Below are positions 1 to 5,959 of a stretch of DNA of 8,016 bases, piece by piece (positions within the stretch are counted from its first letter, which is position 1; the number at the start of each line of letters is the position of its first letter). Source of the DNA: Prevotellaceae bacterium (GTDB taxonomy: Bacteria; Bacteroidota; Bacteroidia; Bacteroidales; UBA932); the NCBI GenBank assembly GCA_031273285.1, contig JAISSE010000173.1:1-8016 (forward strand). Direction: 5' to 3'. A program made the position numbers and the translations under genes. The notes under the pieces are model-generated. The model had not been told where the DNA came from, searched no databases, and saw nothing but the letters and a program-made list of their open reading frames with translations.

Positions 1-54
1 AAGGTCGCCAACCGGCGGGAAGAGTTCGACAATGCGGGTGAGATGTTGGAGTAA
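1..54 (+). CDS. C-terminal end of an unidentified protein (partial)
   Basis: Frame 1 is open from the window edge to a TAA at 52-54 and encodes a charged, helix-like tail (KVANRREEFDNAGEMLE). The strand and frame are inferred: the other plus frames also stay open for much of this short stretch, but this frame ends immediately before a T-rich terminator-like sequence, as a gene end would. Too little is present to name a family. The tRNA gene follows 128 bases later. Confidence 0.45.
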   Translation, partial: KVANRREEFDNAGEMLE

Positions 55-56
55 AA

Positions 57-78
57 ATTAATGGTTAATCTTTTTTTT
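57..78 (+). terminator. Weak T-rich terminator candidate
   Basis: A short AT hairpin (ATTAA, loop TGG, TTAAT) is followed by C and eight Ts at 71-78, starting 2 bases after the stop codon of the partial gene. The A-run before the stem can also pair with the T-run. The stem has no GC pairs, so termination strength is doubtful; position and T-tract are the main support. Confidence 0.35.
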
Positions 79-156
79 GAGGTGCTATGAAAGATAGTTA
101 GCAGTACGATAGAGGGAAAAATTATTGTCTGCGGTATGATTGTTATGAAAAATTAT

Positions 157-164
157 TACCTTTG
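157..164 (+). promoter_or_regulatory. Bacteroidota -7 element for tRNA-Pro
   Basis: TACCTTTG matches the Bacteroidota primary sigma factor -7 consensus TAnnTTTG exactly and lies 18 bases before the mature tRNA 5' end, which leaves room for a short 5' leader trimmed by RNase P. No good -33 TTTG is seen at the expected distance (only TATG at 135-138, 18 nt upstream). Confidence 0.5.
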
Positions 165-182
165 CCGCCGCATTTGATGATT

Positions 183-256
183 CGGGGTGTGGCGCAGTTG
201 GCTAGCGCACCTGCTTTGGGAGCAGGGGGTCCCAGGTTCGAGTCCTGGTACCCCGA
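183..256 (+). tRNA. tRNA-Pro (anticodon TGG)
   Basis: A complete 74-nt cloverleaf folds by eye. The acceptor stem CGGGGTG pairs with TACCCCG (one G-T wobble), the D-stem is GCGC/GCGC, the anticodon stem CCTGC/GCAGG closes loop TTTGGGA, and the T-arm is CCAGG-TTCGAGT-CCTGG. The anticodon TGG at 217-219 reads CCA and, when modified, other proline codons. The C1-G72 pair and discriminator A73 are the usual identity features of bacterial tRNA-Pro. The 3' CCA is not encoded (CAA follows position 256), so it must be added by nucleotidyltransferase, which is common in Bacteroidota. It appears to be a single-gene unit with its own -7 element. Confidence 0.97.
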
Positions 257-385
257 CAAAAGAAATAATGTGTTTGAAATCAGCGGATTGCAGAGGCGGA
301 AAACATGTCAGATACATTTCAGATACAATTAAAAAATGCCCTGCGCAGTTTATTGATTTTCAGTATATTTCAAATGCCATATAAA

Positions 386-2374
386 ATGAAAACATTTCGA
401 TTATTATTGCTGTTGAGCGCACTGTTTCTCCTGTTGTCGTGCGGGGAAAACAAAACTTTGGTTGTCGGACAGTGGAAACTGACTTTTAACGAAAAGCAAA
501 ACACCGTCAGTATCGAGAAAGATTCCGTTCCGATTGTCGAAAATCTGTATGTCGCATACCGTATTGATAACCGGATAATTACCGGCAGGGATTATACTTC
601 GGTAAAAACGGAACGGACAACCTGTTTCGACCGGTTCGGAGAAAACACGCTGTTTAAAATCACCTACAAGGCAAAAAATCTGCCCGACATCATACAGTGT
701 TTTTATATTCGGGATGACAGGGATTATATACGAACCGATTTTACGCTAAGGGATTATAAAACGGAAATAGCGTCCGGTTACATGGCGCCGGTTAATATCG
801 ACCTCATGCCTGCCGTTGCGGACACAAACGACGGTCGCGCCCTGTTTGTTCCTTTCGACAACGACAAATGGATTCAATATAAATCACATCCGATAAATTT
901 CGACACACTTGTCAGCTACGAAGTCAGCGCGATTTTCAATAACGACAGCCGGAACGGGTTTGTTATCGGCTCAATCGAACACGATAACTGGAAAACAGCC
1001 GTCGAACTGACCGCTTCACGTCACAACTTGCAGGGACTCAAGTGCTATGGCGGCGTTGCCGACGAATTGACCCGTGATTCCAAACCGCATGGAGCATTGA
1101 AAGGGAAAGAAATAAAATCGCCGCAGATTTTACTTGGCTTTTTTGACGACTGGCGTGCCGGACTGGATGAATATGCCGAGGCAAATGCCGTGATAAATCC
1201 GCCGAAAGCGTGGAACAAAGCGGTGCCTTTCGGATGGAACAGCTGGGGCGCCCTGCAATTCAATCTGACCTACCGAAAAGCTCTGGAAGTTTCGGATTTT
1301 TTTAAGACACATCTGCAAAATAATCATTTTATAAATCAGGACGGTACGCTCTATATCGGCTTGGATTCCGGCTGGAACGCTTTTTCCGAAGAAGAATTGA
1401 CCTCTTTTGTTCGACACTGTAAATCAAACGGTCAGATTGCGGGTATATACTGGACGCCGTTCACCGACTGGGGTAAACGTCCCGAACGCACCCTGCGCGA
1501 TGTTCCCGAATATAAATACAAAGATATATATCTGTATGCCAACGGCAAACCTCAGGAACTGGACGGCGCTTACGCCATCGATCCCACGCATCCGGCTGTT
1601 GAAACCCAGATGAAAAAAACATCCGAACTGTTTCACCGCTGCGGTTTCGAATATGTGAAAATGGATTTCATGACACACGGAGCAATGGAAGCCGACAAAT
1701 GGTATAAACCGGAGATATCCACGGGGATACAGGCATACAACTATGGAATGGAACTGTTGAACCGGTATTTCGGAGACATGTTTGTCAATCTGTCGATATC
1801 TCCGCTGTTTCCCGCCCATTATGCACAATCGCGCCGGATAGCCTGCGATGCATGGAACAAAATCAGGGATACGGAATACACTCTGAATGCGGTTTCGTAC
1901 GGCTGGTGGCTCAACCGTGTCTATCAATACAATGACGCCGACCATGTTGTGCTGCGCGACGCTTCCGAAGGCGAAAATCGGGCAAGAATCACTTCTGCCG
2001 TAATAACAGGGCTTTTCATAACCGGTGATGATTTCAGTGAAGCCGGCGCGGCGGACGTAAAAGAACGGGCAACCGCTTATCTGACCAATGCCGACGTCAA
2101 TGCCGCGGCGCGGGGCAAGTCGTTTCGTCCGGTGGAAGGAAACAGCGAAAAAGCCGAAAATCAATTCGTTCATACCGACGAAAACGGCTGTTTATATTAT
2201 GCGGTGTTTAACTACCGCGGTTCGGATACAATCGTCAATATCCCTTTCGACAGAACAGGTTTGGACAAATCGAGACAATACACGGCAAAGGAATTGTGGA
2301 GCGGAGAATTTGTCGATATCGCCTCTCCTCTCACGATTCCCGCAAAGGATGTGAAACTGTTGATGATTAAATAA
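386..2374 (+). CDS. Melibiase-like (clan GH-D, GH36/GH27-type) glycoside hydrolase lipoprotein
   Basis: Probable exo-acting alpha-galactosidase or related alpha-glycosidase, 662 aa. The start at 386 is chosen over the in-frame ATG at 305 because it begins directly with a lipoprotein signal peptide: MKTFR, a leucine-rich core, and lipobox LLSC with Cys19. The product should therefore be a lipid-anchored envelope protein. An N-terminal beta-rich domain (about 25-270) precedes a (beta/alpha)8 catalytic domain with GWNSWG (283-288), GLDSGW (325-330), GIYW (353-356) and KMD (425-427). By family analogy Asp427 is the likely nucleophile and Asp488 in CDAW a candidate acid/base. A C-terminal beta-sandwich (about 600-662) follows, as in other GH-D enzymes. 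KMDFM differs from the usual GH36 KWD and GH27 K-D motifs, so substrate specificity is open (alpha-galactoside, alpha-GalNAc or another alpha-linked sugar). The gene stands alone, 130 bases after the tRNA, with no clear promoter of its own. Confidence 0.85.
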   Translation: MKTFRLLLLLSALFLLLSCGENKTLVVGQWKLTFNEKQNTVSIEKDSVPIVENLYVAYRIDNRIITGRDYTSVKTERTTCFDRFGENTLFKITYKAKNLPDIIQCFYIRDDRDYIRTDFTLRDYKTEIASGYMAPVNIDLMPAVADTNDGRALFVPFDNDKWIQYKSHPINFDTLVSYEVSAIFNNDSRNGFVIGSIEHDNWKTAVELTASRHNLQGLKCYGGVADELTRDSKPHGALKGKEIKSPQILLGFFDDWRAGLDEYAEANAVINPPKAWNKAVPFGWNSWGALQFNLTYRKALEVSDFFKTHLQNNHFINQDGTLYIGLDSGWNAFSEEELTSFVRHCKSNGQIAGIYWTPFTDWGKRPERTLRDVPEYKYKDIYLYANGKPQELDGAYAIDPTHPAVETQMKKTSELFHRCGFEYVKMDFMTHGAMEADKWYKPEISTGIQAYNYGMELLNRYFGDMFVNLSISPLFPAHYAQSRRIACDAWNKIRDTEYTLNAVSYGWWLNRVYQYNDADHVVLRDASEGENRARITSAVITGLFITGDDFSEAGAADVKERATAYLTNADVNAAARGKSFRPVEGNSEKAENQFVHTDENGCLYYAVFNYRGSDTIVNIPFDRTGLDKSRQYTAKELWSGEFVDIASPLTIPAKDVKLLMIK

Positions 2375-2612
2375 ATTACAAAAGTATTTACACGTATTAT
2401 CCACATGAACCATTGTGAACAAATATGTTAAATCATTCGTAATTTTTAATTCGCAATTAACCTGCGGTTTTACGGTACTTCACCGTACTCCTCTCCATGC
2501 GTCCTAACACTAAGCAGGATAAGCCGAAACCAAAAAGAGAAGAATATTCTGCCAAAAAATTACACCCGTCTTACAGATAAGATACGAATATACATGATAT
2601 AAACGTATCAAA
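2375..2612. other. Non-coding convergent gap, left part, with small inverted repeats
   Basis: No plausible gene is seen. The stretch opens AT-rich and then holds a patch of nested pairings: TACGGT (2471-2476) with ACCGTA (2482-2487) around loop ACTTC, and CCTGC (2461-2465) with GCAGG (2514-2518) outside it. Further on are the palindrome AGAATATTCT (2541-2550), TCTTA/TAAGA (2569-2582) and GATACG/CGTATC (2581-2609). None carries a T-tract that would make a convincing plus-strand terminator for the melibiase-like gene. The patch could be part of that gene's 3' UTR or a relic of a repeat. Confidence 0.35.
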
Positions 2613-2648
2613 AATTTCAGGGACACCCAAAATGGAGTCCCTGAAATT
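2608..2648 (-). terminator. Intrinsic terminator, minus strand
   Basis: A perfect 12-bp inverted repeat (AATTTCAGGGAC at 2613-2624, GTCCCTGAAATT at 2637-2648) encloses a 12-nt loop. Read on the minus strand the stem runs directly into Ts (ATTTTTGATA), giving a rho-independent terminator layout; on the plus strand no T-tract follows. It lies about 380 nt downstream of the minus-strand promoter at 2995-3025 and could end that unit and any read-through from glyA. Alternatively it is the core of a dispersed repeat. Confidence 0.55.
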
Positions 2649-2730
2649 CGTTATAGCATTATATATTAGGCAATTGCCATTTTATGATGCGCAAATTTTC
2701 GAAAAGCGACGAGGTCAGGCATGTATATAA

Positions 2731-2913
2731 TCACAGGCAGGGCTGTCTTTCACTGTTGTTTTTGCCTGAACCATAATTTGTCTGATTAGGTCTATTTTGT
2801 GTTGCTAATTGTCTGTGTTGCTGTGGAATTCGTGTTTGGCAAATATAATAAAAGAGAGGCATCAAGGAGAAAATAAAAAATAGGGTTGAAACAAAATATG
2901 AGAAGTTTCCCAT
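2731..2913 (-). CDS. Hypothetical 60-residue protein with one membrane segment
   Basis: No family is recognised. The ATG at 2913 opens a 60-codon frame: a short N-terminus (MGNFSYFV), a hydrophobic stretch rich in F, L, I and Y at about residues 6-26, then a polar Q/N/R-rich tail (about 27-60). That layout would suit a small single-pass membrane protein. A GGAGAGG sequence lies 8 nt before the ATG on the minus strand, although Shine-Dalgarno pairing is rarely used in this phylum. The same GAGAGGCATC also pairs with GATGCCTCTC inside the frame, so the start region could be masked by RNA structure. Upstream in-frame codons reach only a TTG inside the promoter -7 element. It is the largest frame in a small unit that has its own promoter and terminator. 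It could equally be a chance frame in a non-coding RNA. Confidence 0.3.
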   Translation of the reverse strand: MGNFSYFVSTLFFIFSLMPLFYYICQTRIPQQHRQLATQNRPNQTNYGSGKNNSERQPCL

Positions 2914-2927
2914 GGAAGATGCCTCTC
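2854..2927 (-). repeat. 10-bp inverted repeat spanning the start of the small ORF
   Basis: GAGAGGCATC (2854-2863) and GATGCCTCTC (2918-2927) are perfect reverse complements separated by 54 nt. In a minus-strand transcript they would form a stem closing 5 nt before the ATG at 2913, sequestering the GGAGAGG sequence. This fits either a structured RNA or a translation-control element. Confidence 0.45.
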
Positions 2928-2994
2928 CAGAAAATATCACTAAAAAATCTTTTTCACGAACAATGAACCCAACTTCACCATAAAAAAAGAGGTG

Positions 2995-3025
2995 CAAAGG
3001 TATGCATATTTTTTAAATCTGCAAA
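2995..3025 (-). promoter_or_regulatory. Consensus-like Bacteroidota promoter, minus strand
   Basis: On the minus strand TTTG (3025-3022) is followed after exactly 19 nt by TACCTTTG (3002-2995), matching both the -33 TTTG and -7 TAnnTTTG elements of the Bacteroidota primary sigma factor at a normal spacing. The transcription start would fall near 2985-2990. The -33 element begins only 8 nt after the glyA stop codon, and no annotated-type gene follows, so the promoter serves a small unit at about 2608-2990. Confidence 0.75.
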
Positions 3026-3032
3026 AAAAATT

Positions 3033-4310
3033 TCACCAGGAGAACATTTTTAACGGTCTCATCAATGTATTTACCTCTTTTTTAACCTCTTGCAATACGC
3101 CTTTATTTTCAATATTTTTTAAAATTTTATCGATTAGGAGTACAATATTTTCCATATCGTCCTCTTTTAGCCCTCTTGTCGTGATGGCGGCGGTGCCAAA
3201 TCGCAAGCCGGAAGCAAGGAACGGAGACCTGCTGTCGAAAGGTACCATATTCTTGTTTGTGGTAATATCTGCCTCTACCAAAGCTTTTTCCGCCTGTTTG
3301 CCGGTCAGGTCGGGGAATTTTGAGCGCAAATCCACAAGCATCAAATGGTTGTCCGTTCCGTCGGAAATAACTTTATATCCCTTGTTTATCAATGCGCTGG
3401 ACATGGCGCCGGCATTCTTTTTCACTTGCAGCTGGTATTCCTTGTATTCCGGTTGAAGCGCTTCGAAAAACGCAACCGCCTTGGCGGCAATAATATGTTC
3501 CAGAGGACCTCCCTGTATGCCGGGAAAAACGGCGGAATTAAGTATCTGCGACATCAGTTTCACCTGTCCTTTCGGGGTTTTAACATTCCATGGATTTTCG
3601 AAATCTTCGCCCATCAGAATGAGACCGCCGCGAGGACCTCGCAGTGTCTTGTGCGTAGTGGATGTTACAATATGGGCATATTTAAGCGGATTATTCAATA
3701 GCCCGGCAGCAATAAGCCCCGCAGGATGAGCCATATCGACCATAAACAACGCCCCTGTTTTGTCGGCAATATCTCTCATTCTTGCATAATCCCATTCTCT
3801 CGAATAGGCGGAAGCACCGCCCACAATCAGTTTGGGTTTATGCTCCAAAGCCGTCTTTTCCATGGCATCGTAGTCTATCAGCCCGTTTTCGTTTACTCCG
3901 TACGAAACCGCTTTAAACCACATTCCCGAAATATTAACGCCCGAACCGTGAGTCAGATGCCCTCCATGCGACAGGTCCAGTCCCATGAACGTGTCGCCCG
4001 GATTCAGACACGCCATGAATACCGCCATATTCGCCTGCGCCCCCGAATGAGGCTGAACATTGGCATATTTTGCATCGAACAGCCGACAGACACGGTCAAT
4101 AGCCAGCTGTTCCGATTTGTCCACGACCTCGCAGCCTCCGTAGTACCTTGCTCCCGGATAACCTTCGGCGTACTTGTTTGTCAAAACCGACCCCATGGCA
4201 TCAAGCACCTGTTCGCTTACAAAATTTTCCGATGCAATTAATTCTATTCCTGCTGCCTGCCGCTCATATTCTTCGTTTATTAATTCAAATATTCTGCTGT
4301 CTGTTTTCAT
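3033..4310 (-). CDS. glyA: Serine hydroxymethyltransferase
   Basis: A cytoplasmic PLP enzyme that converts serine and tetrahydrofolate to glycine and 5,10-methylene-tetrahydrofolate, the main source of one-carbon units. The 425 residues match the normal bacterial length (about 415-430). Family landmarks are present in order: LIASENF (24-30), YPGARYYGG (51-59), PHSGAQAN (87-94), DMAHPAGL (192-199) with the Asp that contacts the PLP ring nitrogen, the PLP-lysine motif [13 protein letters not shown] with Lys221, and [14 protein letters not shown] (367-380) with Arg370 for the substrate carboxylate. The ATG at 4310 begins the usual N-terminal helix. The gene starts 17 nt after the GH30 stop on the same strand with no -7 element seen between, so it is probably transcribed with the GH30 gene. 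No terminator is seen directly after the stop; a new promoter begins there instead. Confidence 0.98.
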   Translation of the reverse strand: MKTDSRIFELINEEYERQAAGIELIASENFVSEQVLDAMGSVLTNKYAEGYPGARYYGGCEVVDKSEQLAIDRVCRLFDAKYANVQPHSGAQANMAVFMACLNPGDTFMGLDLSHGGHLTHGSGVNISGMWFKAVSYGVNENGLIDYDAMEKTALEHKPKLIVGGASAYSREWDYARMRDIADKTGALFMVDMAHPAGLIAAGLLNNPLKYAHIVTSTTHKTLRGPRGGLILMGEDFENPWNVKTPKGQVKLMSQILNSAVFPGIQGGPLEHIIAAKAVAFFEALQPEYKEYQLQVKKNAGAMSSALINKGYKVISDGTDNHLMLVDLRSKFPDLTGKQAEKALVEADITTNKNMVPFDSRSPFLASGLRFGTAAITTRGLKEDDMENIVLLIDKILKNIENKGVLQEVKKEVNTLMRPLKMFSW

Positions 4311-4327
4311 TCAATTATAATTAAATT

Positions 4328-5761
4328 TTAACCTATTACTATCGTATTAAACGAATTTGGTTTCAATGTGGGCGCAATCACGTATTCGCCGATTTTGACG
4401 GACGGAGTAATTTCCGTGTCTTTATCATTTTGTATAACAATCACATAACTGTTGTTGGTATTTTTGAAGACCAACAGGTTGGAGAATGAGCCTGAAGTAG
4501 CAAGACGTTGAGCGCCGGGAAGTACATAATGGCTCAGATGTTTCAAAAGATAGTATTCGTATGTGAATTTGTAGGTCTTATCTGCCTTGTTTACAGTAAC
4601 CAGCGAGTTTTGTCTCCATCCCCAGCGGCTCATGCCTCCTTCTTCGAGCGAGGTGTTCCAGTATTCGTATACATTTGTTCCGTTGTTGAGATAATGTTTC
4701 ATCAAATCCCACGAATAACGGCATAATTCCCAGTCGTTTTGCCCGTTACCGCATTCCTGTTCGGTCTGGTAGATTTTGATGTCGGGATAATTTTCGTGAA
4801 TCGCGCCTATGGCATATTTTCCCGCCCACTGAAAACCAACTCCTTTAATATATTTGCCGCTTTTCGGGTCTTGCAGCAGAGTGTCCACCATTGCCGGAGT
4901 CGGACGTTCCATAGTGCCGAACATCAGTTCCACGCCAAGTTTCTCCATCGCCGGACCAAGATATTCGCCCACAAACCTGTTCAACCCCGACGACAGCCAG
5001 GTACAGCTGGGAAAAGGCTGGCAGGAGTTAAATTCGTTTTGCGGCATAACCATCGATATCGAGATGTTTTCGCTGCGATAGGCTTCGATGAATTTCGAAA
5101 AATACAGTGCATATGCTTTGAAATATGCGTCTTCCTGAATAAACATGTTTGTTCCTTCGCGCCCTTCCTGTCCGGGTTGAAGACCGTTGGTGAAGGAAAG
5201 GTCGAAGAACGGGTTGTCAAGTGCCTGACACGCATAATGTTTGTTGTATTTCATCCATGTTGGAGGCGACCACGGCGACGCCCATATTTGCAGAGCGGAA
5301 TTGTATTTCAACGCATTCTTAATAAACGGGATAAGCGTTTCCTTATCGTTGTCGATACTGAAATTTTTCATTTCAAAATCGCCGTCGGTTTCATTGTATG
5401 AATACCAGTTGCGCGAAAAGTCGTTGGCGCCCACCGGCATACGGCAAATGGTGAGATTCGCTCCCGTGCCCGGTTCGAAAAGTTCTTTCATGACAGCCTC
5501 TCTGTCGGCGTCGTTTAAAGCGCTCAACGATGTCCATCCCAATTCGTTGAAACATGTACCGAACCCGTCTATCGTCTGTTTTGGGTTCAAAATATCCGCT
5601 TCCGCGTCAAATACATCGCCGTCAATAAATTTGATGCTGTCGGCATTTTGTGGTTTCCACGAAAATTCGGGCGTGGAAACAACCCATTGTACTGAAGGTT
5701 TATTGTTGCAGGCAAAAAACAACCCGCAAAACACAAGCAAAATAGAACTAATATTTTTCAT
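4328..5761 (-). CDS. GH30 family glycoside hydrolase lipoprotein (probable beta-1,6-glucanase / beta-glucosylceramidase-like)
   Basis: A retaining beta-glycosidase of clan GH-A, 477 aa. The ATG at 5761 is preferred to the in-frame GTG two codons upstream because it opens the signal peptide MKNISSILLVFCGLFFAC, with the lipobox FFAC placing the lipid-modified Cys at residue 18. The (beta/alpha)8 domain shows DGFGTCFNELGW (65-76), SPWSPPTWMK (162-171), the acid/base motif MPQNEF with Glu243, and the nucleophile motif YQTEQECG with Glu334, aligning with NEP and SEACVG of human glucocerebrosidase. GGMSRWGWRQNS follows, then the C-terminal beta-sandwich side domain that GH30 enzymes share. The motif style suggests subfamily 3 (beta-1,6-glucanases of Bacteroides type), by recall rather than alignment. 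It is first in a likely operon with glyA and divergent from the GH9 gene. Confidence 0.92.
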   Translation of the reverse strand: MKNISSILLVFCGLFFACNNKPSVQWVVSTPEFSWKPQNADSIKFIDGDVFDAEADILNPKQTIDGFGTCFNELGWTSLSALNDADREAVMKELFEPGTGANLTICRMPVGANDFSRNWYSYNETDGDFEMKNFSIDNDKETLIPFIKNALKYNSALQIWASPWSPPTWMKYNKHYACQALDNPFFDLSFTNGLQPGQEGREGTNMFIQEDAYFKAYALYFSKFIEAYRSENISISMVMPQNEFNSCQPFPSCTWLSSGLNRFVGEYLGPAMEKLGVELMFGTMERPTPAMVDTLLQDPKSGKYIKGVGFQWAGKYAIGAIHENYPDIKIYQTEQECGNGQNDWELCRYSWDLMKHYLNNGTNVYEYWNTSLEEGGMSRWGWRQNSLVTVNKADKTYKFTYEYYLLKHLSHYVLPGAQRLATSGSFSNLLVFKNTNNSYVIVIQNDKDTEITPSVKIGEYVIAPTLKPNSFNTIVIG

Positions 5762-5801
5762 AATCACTGTATATTATGTTGTCAATCAAATAATTTAATA
5801 A

Positions 5802-5823
5802 AATCGGAAAACATTTTCCGATT
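5802..5823. promoter_or_regulatory. 22-bp palindrome at the GH30 transcription start (candidate operator)
   Basis: AATCGGAAAA and TTTTCCGATT form a perfect 10-bp inverted repeat around a CA spacer. The palindrome starts one base downstream of the minus-strand -7 element, so it covers the predicted start site and first transcribed bases of the GH30 gene, a typical repressor position. Its shape (CGGAAAA/TTTTCCG) resembles operators of LacI-type regulators. On the minus strand it also precedes TTTTATT, so a 5' hairpin or attenuator is an alternative. Confidence 0.5.
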
Positions 5824-5824
5824 G

Positions 5825-5832
5825 CAAAGATA
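5825..5832 (-). promoter_or_regulatory. Bacteroidota -7 element for the GH30-glyA unit
   Basis: Read on the minus strand, TATCTTTG matches TAnnTTTG exactly, about 64 nt upstream of the GH30 ATG at 5761. No TTTG is present at the expected -33 distance; that region is only AT-rich. Confidence 0.55.
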
Positions 5833-5910
5833 GTGAATTATTTCGAAAAATAATTTTTTTTGTGCATTAAAAAAATCTCTTTCGAGATAGCTTCTTCGGA
5901 AAATTTATAT

Positions 5911-5918
5911 TAATTTTG
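5911..5918 (+). promoter_or_regulatory. Bacteroidota -7 element for the GH9 gene
   Basis: TAATTTTG matches TAnnTTTG and lies 41 nt before the GH9 ATG at 5960, giving a short A/T-rich leader. No -33 TTTG is found at the usual distance, so strength or dependence on an activator is unknown. Confidence 0.5.
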
Positions 5919-5959
5919 TAACCGTAATCAAAGAAAGTATAAATTTAAATTTGTTGAAA

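Noticed and set aside
305..385. N-terminal extension of the melibiase-like protein from the ATG at 305
   Set aside because: The added 27 residues would precede a complete lipoprotein signal peptide that begins at Met 386, so the extension is almost certainly not translated. The stretch also contains an 11-bp tandem duplication (308-329) of the non-coding type.
1424..2173. 249-codon open frame on the minus strand
   Set aside because: It lies wholly antisense to the catalytic domain of the melibiase-like gene, shows no family motifs, and reads as a mirror of conserved codons.
2613..2648. Terminator for the plus-strand melibiase-like gene
   Set aside because: On the plus strand the hairpin is followed by CGTTATAG rather than Ts, and it is about 240 nt past the stop; the minus-strand reading fits better.
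2731..2997. 88-codon version of the small minus-strand ORF starting at TTG 2997
   Set aside because: Its start codon is part of the promoter -7 element, upstream of the predicted transcription start, so only the ATG at 2913 is credible.
4739..5401. 220-codon open frame on the plus strand
   Set aside because: It is antisense to the GH30 active-site region, has no recognisable domain or start context, and is explained by the opposite-strand gene.
5762..5767. GTG start for the GH30 gene
   Set aside because: The ATG two codons later begins a normal lipoprotein signal peptide with typical context.
5951..5959. TTG start codons for the GH9 gene
   Set aside because: ATG at 5960 opens a standard signal peptide; the three extra residues have no support.
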